NCBI GenBank assembly: GCA_964036155.1
Contig: OZ038422.1
Location: 25,753,201 to 25,817,200 of the forward strand
Source: Diploscapter coronatus
Lineage: Eukaryota; Nematoda; Chromadorea; Rhabditida; Rhabditidae
Direction of reading: 5' to 3'
Length of the DNA: 64,000 nucleotides
A model generated the notes under the pieces. That model was not told the origin of the DNA. It saw nothing but the letters and a program-made list of their open reading frames with translations, and made no database searches. Below, one piece after another: positions 25,601 through 37,523 of this stretch. Made by a program: the position numbers and the translations under genes. Numbering within the stretch: the stretch's first letter is position 1; each line of letters begins with the position of its first letter.

Positions 25601-28399
25601 ATGAAGAAACTATCTTGGAAAGTTGGAGAGTTCATCCGACTTTCTTCATCATTCATCGTGTTGTGTTCCGTTTCTAAAGTGGATGAATGTTCAATATGTC
25701 CTGAAAGATGAATGAGTAGCCTTTGGAATTTAAAAACCTGAAATGGAAGAGGAAAAATTTCCATGAAACGAAATTCAGATCGGCAGGAAGAGAAGCCTAC
25801 AAGCGCCACGCCATCACCAACCGAGACGATCACCGCCACAGAGACAACCTCGACAAAGCGGACTCCCTCGCGGAAAAGGTAGAGAAATTGCCGACTGTCA
25901 GATACAAGAAAATCAAGGGTGCTAAGAAGACTTGATTTGCGATTTTTCTACTTTATAATGAAAATCAGGAAGTTTCTCAGAATCTAATCATAATTTTGCT
26001 ATGAGCGTGCCAATTCTTTGTCATACACACAACTTGTCTATTGTTCAGAATTCAGCTGTCGAATTGGATTTTCTCTAATGTTTTATAACTCACCGTATTT
26101 TCTCTAATTAAAGATTCAAATTAAAAATTGGTACAGTTGGAATTTATTTAGAGAAAATACCCTATTGATAATCCTAAATTATGTTTCTCTTACGGGTGAC
26201 CTAATGAGCTCGCGATTTGTTGTATTAGTTCAATGTTTTCTAATAAATATCGTCGCTTTTCCCTTGTGAATTTTGAAATACCGCATGAAGTGAATGATTA
26301 AATTTAGCACGACTACAAAGCTGCGCTGAAACTTTTCGACGCAATTTTGCGGACAAGTCCGGATTCGCCCAGGGCTCATTTCGGCAAGGGACGGGCTTAT
26401 CAGATCAGGTATTCCCTTAAGCTTGTAAAGTGACGGTAGGGAAATGATCTTCTACTTCTGCATATTTTCTCTTCAAGTTGCGAGATTTGCGAAATATCGT
26501 GAAAATAAAGCCCGAACTTCAGAGCTGAGCTAACCTCGACTGATAAAGACTGGGAGGAGGCAATTGAAGAGTACGAAGAGGTCCTGGAGAACGATGAAAC
26601 TCCCGATGCCCTATTTAGGTAGAAACTTGAATTTACACTTACTTAGCTGAAAATTGACGTTTCAGACAAGCCGCCTCAAGGCTGATCGAGTGCAGCCGGT
26701 TCAAGGGTGACCTTCACAAAACCATTGCTGCACACCGGGCCTTGATTGATCGGTAGAGAAAATTTTAAGGAAAAATGTATCGCGGCTTTCAGATTCCCCG
26801 AAGAAATTAAGCACCAAACCGACTTCGCTCTGACGTTCCTGATGATGAAAAGGCACGAGGACGCAAGGAAGATCCTGAAGAACGTATTGGATGTAGAGCC
26901 TTACAATGGAATTGCCCTGGCTTATTATGGATACATTCTGAAGGTTGGTGAATTGTTAACGTTTTTGCAATATGCGAAAGACGTAACACAGGTGAATTTC
27001 TAATTGTAACTATTCATTTTCTTGAAGCCTATATTTATTTCAAATTAGCAAGTTTAGATCCTCGACAACGACATAGAGCTTGGAGTGAATTACATGCGGA
27101 AGGGGCTTCGTCTTTCGAAGGACAACATTTTGGATCCTAAGTTCTATTATCATCTCGGCCAAGGGCTGACATTGCTAGGAAGAGACGAAGAAGCCTACGA
27201 CACGTACTCTCAGGCTGCAGATCTTGGTGTGTTCCTTTCTGCTGAACAAAGGTCCTTGTATAATATCGATGGGTTGACGGCGAGACCTTGGTGGAGTGTG
27301 GACCAGACCGGATATGGCAGATATTTGAAGGTAGAGTTAAAATATTTTTTTATATCTTATGATCATTGTTGAGTGAAAAATCACGCATAGATTCAAACTT
27401 ATTCGGTGCTTATTATTTGAGTCATAATTACATTGAATTGTTCTTGACCTCGAATTAATAGATCACATGTAGGTTCAAATTTAGGCTATCGAGCGTCAAT
27501 GGGTCATCATTCGGCATGAAGCTCTGTCAGTCCTCAAAGAATACCCAGAGAAATGGCAGAATGAAAACGAAATGCTAACGACGCTAGACGGCCATTGGAA
27601 ATCGTTCTATCTGATGGACGAGAATAAATTCATCCGGAAGAATTGCGAGTTAGCGACAAAAACCTGCAATATCCTGGAAGAATTTGTAACATCGAGCAAT
27701 GCCACTCAGGCTGAGGTATGTACCAATAAAAGTTTGCCCCTTTAAAAGTCTGCTCGAATGCCGATATTAGAGGGAGTCGTTACTAGAATTTAGAAATGGA
27801 GCACAAATTTCTGAGTTCAGAAGAAAGAAAATGGCCAAATTCAGATCCGCTTCACGGTCCTAACGTCGTCCGCGCATATTTTGCCTCATTGCGGCCCTAC
27901 TAACGCGAGATTACAAGCACATCTAGGACTCATCATTCCATCTGAAGCTAGAATACGGTATCCAAAAATTAGCATAAAGGGATTAAGGCACTTTTCAGGG
28001 TTGGTCACGAAGAGCGTGGCTGGAAAACGGGCAAATTTATCATATTCGACGATTCGTTCGAGCATGAGGTGGGTCGACATCACAAAAAATTCTTAATTCC
28101 TATCAACCACAGCCTAACAGAAGACTATTTCTATTCAATGTTTGCCAGAATATCTAAAAAATTTTAAACCCATAAAAAGTTTTATTGGCGGATTTATTTT
28201 AGATCTGATAGATCTACAGTCCTAAAAGAATTTTCTTTCATAGACCCTGAATTGCTCAGAATAATTTAAAGCTGGTCTTCAGATGCGCATGGACGGCGCT
28301 CCCTTGTCGACGTTCCGATTAGCCTTGGAGCTAGAGCTCTGGCATCCGGAAGTCGACGACCAACGCAAGTCATCGCACGAAATGCTCGAGGACGATTGA
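22610..28399 (+). CDS. ASPH: Aspartyl/asparaginyl beta-hydroxylase (ASPH)
   Basis: Twenty exons in phase, 859 aa: 22610-22691, 23889-23959, 24001-24100, 24144-24231, 24271-24368, 24413-24519, 24572-24683, 24727-25063, 25307-25409, 25455-25597, 25779-25878, 26308-26408, 26523-26618, 26666-26752, 26793-26943, 27058-27330, 27485-27715, 27845-27957, 27999-28068, 28283-28399. Order matches animal ASPH: short cytosolic N-terminus, one membrane segment (residues 52-75, GGARTWAVLLVFFFLCSS), a Glu/Asp/Lys-rich luminal spacer to residue 447, TPR-like helices, and a C-terminal 2-oxoglutarate/Fe(II) hydroxylase domain. Catalytic landmarks are HCGPTN at 775, the metal His 786 in AHLGL, the second metal His 820 in DDSFEHE, and Arg 833 (FRL) for 2-oxoglutarate. 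The enzyme hydroxylates Asp/Asn in EGF-like domains in the ER lumen. Exons 8-10 are the least certain: some introns have GTTC/GTTT donors and AAG acceptors. AATAAA is at 28505. Confidence 0.92.
23431..23589 (+). other. ASPH: Alternative first coding exon of ASPH
   Basis: This GC-richer block lies in the long first intron. ATG at 23431 opens a 53-codon frame (MDHNFNIPLPPETLSSQ ... LPSRGTPSV) ending at a good GTT/GTGAGT donor in phase 0. That phase joins exon 3 at 24001, which starts with the transmembrane segment, and skips exon 2. An in-frame stop lies upstream. It would give a second, more basic cytosolic N-terminus, as vertebrate ASPH also does with alternative first exons. Inferred from frame and composition only. 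Confidence 0.6.
25879..25935 (+). other. ASPH: Read-through end of a possible short (junctate-like) ASPH isoform
   Basis: Exon 11 stays open past its GTAGAG donor for 18 codons (VEKLPTVRYKKIKGAKKT) to a TGA at 25935. A transcript ending here would keep the membrane anchor and the acidic/basic luminal spacer but lose the TPR and hydroxylase parts. That is the layout of vertebrate junctin/junctate products of the ASPH locus, which bind calcium-release proteins. The intron that follows is long (429 bp), leaving room for an alternative poly(A) site. Confidence 0.4.
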
Positions 28400-28562
28400 T
28401 TTTGGCTAGTTTCGAAGATTGAGCTAGGACATTATGCAATTTATTCTTGAGCAATGATTCACTTCATAGATTAGAAGTTGTTGTCTTCTATTCTTCTAAA
28501 AGAAAATAAAGGTTTTTAAAATCTGTACTTTTCCAGTAATATGAAAAGCTGTAGAAATTTAC

Positions 28563-28584
28563 TTTTTTTTTTTTTTTTTTTTTT
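28563..28584. repeat. Poly(T) run, 22 nt
   Basis: Uninterrupted run of T, 164 nt past the ASPH stop codon. A simple repeat, probably length-variable between individuals. Confidence 0.95.
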
Positions 28585-31500
28585 AAATTCCAAAAATAAT
28601 CAAATTTTCTGCAAATTGCAGCAGGGTTAACGAGTTTATGCGATTTGTGAACACTTGAGTCGAGAAATTAACTTTTTCTCAGTTAGTTTGGCGTTATCTT
28701 CGTGATGCTTCGTTCGTTCGCTCCTGTTTTCGAAGAATATGTTTGGCAGGGCCGTTCTCCATCAGACCAAATTGAGTAATGCTTACATAGAGGATGGATA
28801 ACCGAAGGATATCCCACAGAATCCCACTTTAATCTTCAAATATCCCAATTTTATGATACTTTTACTCCGCTAGGTATGATGTGTAGTTTTGCCAACTAGG
28901 AATTATTTAAGATAGTTTTCTGTTTAAATATTTATATCTTTCGGAGAAATGAAATTTTCTGTCGATTTCGAAAGGTTACTTCCAAAATTCAGCCTGCAAT
29001 ACCCAACATCCTACTTCATGGTTTTATGTCTGAGAATGAAGTATCAAATTTATTAAGTAACTGCACAGCTTAAATTTTATGTTATGTTCCACCTGATTAA
29101 ATATCCAATTATAGTTTGATTATACTACTAAAATGTAAGCATTTCGCCGCGTCCTAAATAACAAATCTCAGATAACTTTAGATAGCATTATTTTAGACGA
29201 ATGGCCTTTATTTCCCAAACTATCTTCAGAATAGAATAATTACTAATTATTGCGAAAAAAATTCTCAAAATGAATTGTCGTTATCTTAATTTTTAATCTT
29301 CCAAACCTAGTTATCTGGAAAAAAAAGAGCGAAATACAATGGAATTTGAAGAGAGGAAAAAGATAATTAAAATAAAAGCTCTGAAAGAGATAAGTGCGTT
29401 TGAATAATGAATGCTCTTTTCTTAAGAAACGAAAATATATCCCATTCGCTTTTTAGATCTCTATGTTCAAGCATAGCAGAAAAGGTTTGGAAGCTTTTGA
29501 AGGCGTGATGTAATAAGAATACTTCCTTTTTAGTTCTCGAATTTTTCATTCATTCCTTTTCCTTCGCTCGAAAAATGTTTTTGCACCCACGTTTTAAGGG
29601 CAAAGTGAAGAATTGTTTTAGTGGTTAAACAAGCTTAAGATCAGAGGTATTTTTAATTTTTTCAAACGCGTCTTCCTGATATGTTTCACAATATAAACAT
29701 CTATAAGTCTATTCATACATAGTTGGATTATTCTCTCATAAATATTTCATCTTGTCTTGATCATTGAAAATATTCGTTCCTTGAATATTTGCACAATAGT
29801 TCATTCTTCTAGTTATGCAATATTTATGCCATCCTACAAAAATTTGAATCTAATTTGTCTATAACATCTCGGATATTTCATTCGTTATGCAAAAATTTCA
29901 TCAGACAATGTCTTGGAAATCGTTCATTTTCGGTATATTCGCTATCTAAGGCAGTTGAGATCCAAAGAATCAAATTTTTAAAAAATATATCTCCGGAGAT
30001 TGTATTTATTGTGAAATGTTTCATTTGTGGACAAAATGGCTTATAAAATAGTGTTAAGAATTAGTTTTAGATCTATATTAAATTTTAAAACATAAAAATA
30101 TCTTAGCATTTTTAAAACGCCCAAATTTAACCTTTTTCCTTTTATAGCCCGAAGGAAGTTCGTTTTGAAATTTCGATCTTGATTGAATTTCGAAAAATTG
30201 GGGGCAGATAATTTTAGATTTTGAGACACCCAATACGCACAATTTCATGAGTTCCTCTGGCCAAAGAACCCATTTTCTTAGAAGGCTTCGGGGTTGGAAA
30301 ATAGTAAGGAAATTTGAGAGGATCCAGATCTGGTAAAACATAGATAGAGAAAATTAGATTATTTGTGCATGCATGCCATTTTGGAAGACGAAATCAGGCT
30401 GAAACAGGATGTTCCTAGATTGATTTGGGTTTTGGAACATGGGTACATGAATTTTGGAAACTTAAATTTTTAAAAGGTTTAGGAATTTTAGAAAGGTTTC
30501 AGGAACCTCAAGAAACTTTCTGAAACTTTGAAGAGGTTTTGTAGTTTGGGTAATACTTCCTAAATTTAAATAAATTCCTAAATATTTCATATATTATCAG
30601 CCTAATGTTGTATGGACTTTGATTTTTTCTTAATATATTGTGACTTCATGTCTAGCTGCCAGAATGCATTATATTTACGCACTAGATATATTAAATTTAT
30701 GCATAGTTTCGATGTACTAATGAACGTAGTTTGCAATATTCTAGACCAGATTTGGAACATTTTATTTTAACTCTTACCAAATATAAGATAAAATTACTAC
30801 GGATTAAAATTTTTTTTTCGAAGCCTTAGAAAACTTGAAACTTACGATATTTGATTAATCCAAGATTTGCGAAATTCGAAATTTCTATTTTGGTGAAAAG
30901 TTCATTTTTAGTCGCGAAACGCGGGGTCTTGCAGAATATCTGAAGCCTTACATTCACATCTATTCGTGAAAAACTTTTATGTTTTATCATTCGGATTGTT
31001 AGGGACGTAGGGGATTTCATAGTTGGGATGTTTGGAGACTTGCTTACTCAAGAGTTGCATGCTTGAAATACGTATTTTCCGGCTTCCGAAAATTTGAAGT
31101 TTATCAAATTTCCTATATCTAAGTTAATACCTCAATATTCTCTTCAGATCGAATTATTCACAGAAAATTCTGCATTTACTAAACCTTCTTATGATGGCAG
31201 TTAATAAAAAATAGATCAGGGCTTATTTTGATTAAAAATAAGGGATTTTAATATTTGATCATATCAAATATCAGGAGATTAAGGAAATTTTATTTAATAA
31301 AGTTTTAGGATTCAGGCCAGAAAACAATTTTTAGGAATAATACTCTTATATTCTTATCATTTTCCGAACTTATTTGCTATGATTAAGGTTTCATGATCAA
31401 AAATTAAAAACAAAAAAAATTTCTCCTACGCTCTTCTTAAATAAATTATGATCTAAACAGCGATATTCTTTGTTAAATTTTATGGAGTTGTTTTGTGGAA

Positions 31501-34500
31501 ATGCTAAATTTCTGTTGTGAATTCAGAAGAAATTCGGGGATAATTTTATTACTGAATTGCAAAATATTTTTTATTTGAACGTTCGTTCATTCATTTTCTA
31601 GACGTTACGTATTTCATTGAATTATTCATGTCATGCTCATCCCTTTCTGATATACATAAAATAGAATACTTATCAGAAGCGCAAAATCTTGAATAATTTA
31701 TGGATTTTCAAATTATTATGGCTTGAAATCATAATTATCTTAAAATAATGAAATTCGATATTTATCCTGTCATTTCATACCTGAAAATCAGGATTTTCTA
31801 TAGTAAAACCATCTGAAGTATCTAAAAATGGTATTTTTGGTAAGAATAACCAAAATTTGGTTGATTTTTTAAGAATATTTTCAATCCTTCATCATCAAAT
31901 TGCTATTGTTTTTCGTCATTTTCGTATTTTCGTTGATCTGTGACTCTAATATTTTCGCGTACATTGAATTCATTGAACTTTTCGCGTATATTTTTCACCT
32001 AGCGCGGCGGGCTTTATTCAATTTTCCTAATAGTGAGGATGATTAGCATGAATAATTCGGGAAAGAAGAGGTTCTTGTTTGATATCTTGGAGGTTTTCCG
32101 AAGCTCTGAAGTAGTCGTTTTAAGCTTTTCGAAGCTCACTTGAAGTTAATTTTTAGGTTTTCAGAAAGCTCTTGAAATTAGTTGAGATTTATCCAATTTT
32201 TGAAGACTAAATTAATTTTTTCTTTAAGTTATTCCAAGTTTTTGGAGCGTTTATCTCCAAATTCTGCCATAATAGTTCTATGAAAGTTATAAAATAGATT
32301 CATCTCTAACATTATTTATTATTCATTTTGCGTATCTAACTATTTACCACGTGTCAGTATAATAGATCGAAAATTATGCAAATAAATTATTATATTCGAG
32401 GGAATTTTACGTATGAAATAGGTAAAATCAATCTAACAATGCCATATCTGAAAACAATCAGCTAGAAATCGCAAGAAAAATTAATTCTTCGCCTTTCCTG
32501 AGTTTTATCGGAAATTTTTAAATCCTGGGAAAATTTCTTCAATCTGAGCAAAATCTAATTATTCTTCTAGCAATTTTTAATGTTTGGAAATTTTCAAAAA
32601 TAAACCAACCCATCAAGTTATTTTCCAAAAATGATCAAATCGAACTTTATAAATAGTGAGCACTATTTGAATCAGACAATGATCAAATATTTACGAAATA
32701 TGCGGGCCTCTAAAAATTATGTGTTCAAGTAAAAATAGCACTTTTCAAATATGATCGTTCTAATTTTGACGACTCCACTTTTTCGATATATTCATTTTTG
32801 GTCTGCATTTTCACACGCACATCCATCATACTTATTTTGGCAAAAATTTATCAAAAGCCCCTCTTTACCTAAATTTTTGAAAAGGCACATATTCTGCACG
32901 TCTTTTGCAGATTTTCGACACAAAACAATCAACAAAAATATGATTTTGTTATTTCGAGGGAAAATTTTCCCATGTTTTTATTAACCTCTCCGACTTTTCG
33001 AATTTTTGAGTAAAAGGAAGTTAGACCTAGGTTAAAGATTTTTCATAACTTTTTGCTGGAAAAAATCCCGTTCGTATTTCAGTTTATAGGGTCGTTTTTC
33101 AACATTTCTGCTAATTATCATCGAGACGAGAAATTGTATGAATGTATCTTAGGGCTTTAGTCATATTTCTCAGAAAAAAGCAACGCCATTTACTTAACTA
33201 GTAAAAATCATTCAGATCTTGTATATAATATAAAATATATGCAAATTCTGTGATGTAGTCATTCTGTTAATGAACATTTATCGAATTTTCCAAGTTTTGA
33301 ATGATATAGGATTTCCAGCTCTCATTTAGAAGGATATTTAGTATAATTGAAATCGCTATCTTAACTTAGCTTCATTTTAGATTGCCTTAATTTTCCAGTT
33401 CAAATATAATAGTTTTAGATTCAGATACTCTTTCTCATGATATATTATTACGTGGGCTACCGTATATTTCAATATTTTATATCTTTGCATGTTTATAATC
33501 TGTATTTTATGACATTCTAAAGTGTAAGACAGAACATTTGACTGAATTCCAAGGATAGGAGCTTAACTTTTTGCTTTCTTCGAGATATTTGCAACTTCAT
33601 AGTCATGAGATTTTATTAACTTTCATGATTTTGGCCCTAGCTTAGGATAGGTCTTTGATCAAAAACATCTAAGACTATGAGTTATTCTGTAAATATATTG
33701 TGATGTTTAATCTTTATCAAATATAGGCGGGACTAAACGGCTAGACTTAAGCTCGATAGAATGAATACTGTAGGCTATCGTTTAGGAGGAATTTCATCTT
33801 ATGATATTTTTTGAAATCATATTAAATTTATGAAATTAGCTATATTCTAATGCCCATTTCGAGTTGGCAATATTAAAGCTAATAATTTCTGAATGAGTCC
33901 ATTTTTTCTTTGAAGCACACTCAACTTGAGAAGATCATATCTTGAGCCACTCGTCGCTTCGAGATTTGATAAACTATAGGAGATCTGTAGGGTAAATAAA
34001 TCACGATATTTTTCTTTCTCTATAAAGTATGACACCAAAGCGCAGTTTATTTTTCTTAATTGGCTTTTTGTAAAATTTCCTTTCTTTTCTGGTTAAATTG
34101 CATATCTTCCAAAGAAAAATAGCTCATTCCTGTAAAATTCACGTACTTTCTCTATGTTTTGCTGATCTTCTAGTCATTTTTGACTCGAATCTGAAATTTC
34201 TCGCAATTTTTTGCCGCCCGAACCCATTCAAGTCTGGGTTTATTTGTACATGGTCTTTGGAAGGGAGGAAATAGCGAGAAGCCTCGATTTTTCACGGCGA
34301 AACTCATATTTCTGCAAAAATCTGTGTCTTTACTTTTGTTAATTGTTAAACATAGATCAGAATCCAGAGAAATCACTTTTTGCAAAAAAAAAAATGAACG
34401 GAGCATCTTAGAAAAAATCAGTAACATGAGATTTTTACAATGTTTAAGCGAGAAAAGTAGGCGGAGCGAGGGTCGAAAATTATGAGCGCAAGAAAATGAG

Positions 34501-37500
34501 TTTTTAAAAAATGTTTAAAATAGTTTTTAAAGAAAGGATTTATTGATTTTATCGAAAATTATATTTCATGACTACCTGTTTTTTGTTCGTATTTTGCTCT
34601 AATTTTAATAATTTGCAATATAACAATTTTTACTCGATTTTTAAACATGATTGAGATATTGTGCTTTAGTCTGGAAAAAATCGGATTTGTTCTTTTTACT
34701 TTGTTGCAGATATTTCCGATGATTTCACGAATTTCCTGTCAAAATTTATGTCTCGCTTTTGAAATCGTTTGGGCGTACAAATCCAAACTTTGATCTGCAC
34801 CCCCAATGAATTTGCGAGCCCGAAAAAAAATTTTTCGCATAGCCTTGTTCAAATATGTAGCATTTCCATGCACAGGCACAAACCCCGCCTCGGAGAAATA
34901 GCATCGGCTTTTGAAGAGAGCGAAAAGAAGTAGAAAAGTGAAAAATGTGAGAGATAAAATAGAGAAGTAGTTAGAAAAGTTAGAAATAGTATTGGCTTAA
35001 AGAGAGTGAGAAGACACAGAGAAATTAGAAATAGCCTCAGTTAGAGATAAACTATAGGGTTGGCAAAACGCTTAGCATAGATAGTCCCATTTAACCGAAT
35101 CGTGACTTGAGTCGAATTATATTTTTTATATTTTAGAAATTGTATTTTCCAATTTTTAGGATGATTTTTAGTTTATGTTTTCCGAACTAGATCGATTTGG
35201 ATCTAGTTTTTTCGCAATTTAGTATTACGGAAAATTTCGTTAATTTTAACTTTTATGTCTGGTATCCAAGAAACCTTTCGCAAAAATCGAATATTAATTG
35301 AATTTGAAAATTTTCGATAACAACATAAATTACCTGGATTTTCCCAAAAATATTTAATTTAAACTTAAAAATTTCGAGTTTTCAGACGAAAGTTTATAAA
35401 TTCGTCAATTATTTTTCCTCAAGTGGAGCAAAATTTGAGAAACCTAGCGAAAATCCGGTATGGGTGGGTTAAAGGTTTAAACCGCTATAAAAACTCAGCT
35501 AAAGTTGAGAAAAACTTGGATTTCCTTAAGTCTAGAGCATTTCCCCCGATACTACTGGATTTTTTCACGATTATCAATTCTTAACCGTGAAGGTTTTCTG
35601 AGATAAGTTATTATGCATTTCTCATGGTAGATTTATGTTGAAATTTCGCTATTTTAAGTTTAGAGGTTCAAAAATTATCTTGGAAAAGATAATGGAGATG
35701 AAAATTAACCTAGCATTTTTTCATAAAAATGGGGTTCAAAAGTTCTAAGATAAGGGCTTTTTGTCGAGATTAGGACCCATTTTTCCAAAGTCCGCCCCAC
35801 CTTTAAAACGCTCTTCTTAGAGTTAAAACGCACTTATTTTGCTCATTTCGTTTTTTTCAGCGATCATAAAAATCCTAACATTTGTTTTGACATTTCAGCT
35901 TCGGGTTTAGAGTTTTCAATAAATTTTCAGTAAAACATAAGAAAACTGCGTCTTACTATACACATTTTCATGAATGTTGGATTTCCTGAATTCGTCTAAA
36001 TTGAGGCAATAATTATGAGTAATATGTAGCGTAATGGTTAATTTCTTCGACTTATATGATTTTTGCAAAAATCCAACGTTCCAAAAATGCGTGTCGATTA
36101 AAGATTAGGCAATTAAGGGCTGAAACACACGTTTCCCGACGAATACATTAGAGGCGCTATTTTCGTATTTTATGTAACGCTTCAAAGTTCCGGGACAGGC
36201 TTTCGCTAAGAATAATTTTTTTTTTCTAAATTCGAAAATTTAAAATTTTTATACGATATTTTATTAATCATTAAAATATAATGAATTTTATTTTTAAGAG
36301 TTATTTAACGTTATAGTTTTACACGATACTTTTAATTTTTTTTAGCATAGTTCTTTCTGAAAAATGGCTAATTATCTCGAATTTAAAATTCACTCAGACT
36401 TTTCATATGATCGTTTTTTTATGAAATTACACATGCTACATGGTATTTAAATCGACCATAGATCATACGTAGTCTATTGTTTTAATGTTAACGAAGACAA
36501 TTATGACCGGTTAAGTTGGCTCTATGACTTTTAGGCGAAATTTACTTTTTCACATTTCGACATATTAAAATATCATGACCTCCCCAAGAGTATTGCTGAA
36601 TTTCGTACCTAAAAATTCAAAGAAGCCAAGTTTTTCGACTGAATACAAATTCTATTCATCTTAAATGAATTTTTCATAAATGGACATTTTTGAGAGGGTT
36701 TCCTGAAAATTTTCAACCACTTAACTTTTGATTTTCAACGTTTCAGAAGGATATCTTAGATAATTAGTATTTTGAGAGGTTTTTTGCAGAAAATTCTACT
36801 AAAATGATGATCTTTCAAATTTCAATATTTTATGGGCCTTTGAAGATACTTAATAGTAGATCAAAAACCTTATACTAATAATAATAAACTCATTCAGTCT
36901 AGGACGAGAATAATTACCCAATTTTATGCTTTTCCTATAAATATTTGCTCCGATTTTTAGATAATCTAGTCCACATAATCTTTTTTTCGTGATATCTGTT
37001 TAAGTAATGACTTTTTGACCATTAAATTAGAAAAAAAAACATTTCAATTGATCGTAAAATATGGAAACAACACGTTTTATGATTCAGGAAATCAGTATTT
37101 TCAATACCTTTCTTAAACATATTTTCATCGTGAATTTTTCAGGTTCGAATGTTTTGATATATCCTTATATCGAATTCTTTTATTACATTTCATCACATGA
37201 TGACATACTGTCTACTTCTTAAAATATCTCGGCTATCATGATTTATTCCGAACCCGCACCCGTCCCTCAGCTATTCCTGACTTCTGTTGTACTTTTCATT
37301 CTTATCTTGTGGTCATAAACTCATTATATTTGATGCAAACTTCTATTTAAGGATCGTAATCTTGATATTTTGAGTATTTTTACTACTATATCGCGATTTT
37401 CACAATATAAATTCGAAATTTTAATATTCCTATTTCGAGACCCCATGCTACCATTGTAATTTTAGGCTATAAATTTGAAACTAATTTTCAAATATGCAAA

Positions 37501-37506
37501 TTTCAG
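37501..37506 (+). promoter_or_regulatory. Candidate trans-splice acceptor of the GPCR gene
   Basis: AAATTTCAG ends at 37506, 17 nt before the ATG, with no donor visible nearby upstream. This is the usual position of a spliced-leader acceptor in nematodes; it could also end a 5'-UTR intron. Confidence 0.5.
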
Positions 37507-37523
37507 ACCAGAGATGTGATATA

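Larger units (their letters stand above)
28400..37523. other. 9.1-kb AT-rich desert
   Basis: I found no pair of phase-matched exons and no family motif on either strand. It includes a 22-nt T run at 28563-28584 just after ASPH and a purine-rich island near 34900-35040. The size and the position upstream of a neuropeptide-type GPCR would fit distal regulatory DNA, but nothing in the sequence proves that. Confidence 0.5.

Noticed and set aside
28069..28167. Retained intron ending of ASPH (HEVGRHHKKF ...)
   Set aside because: Would lose the Arg that binds 2-oxoglutarate and the conserved WHPE end; the downstream exon at 28283 restores both in phase.
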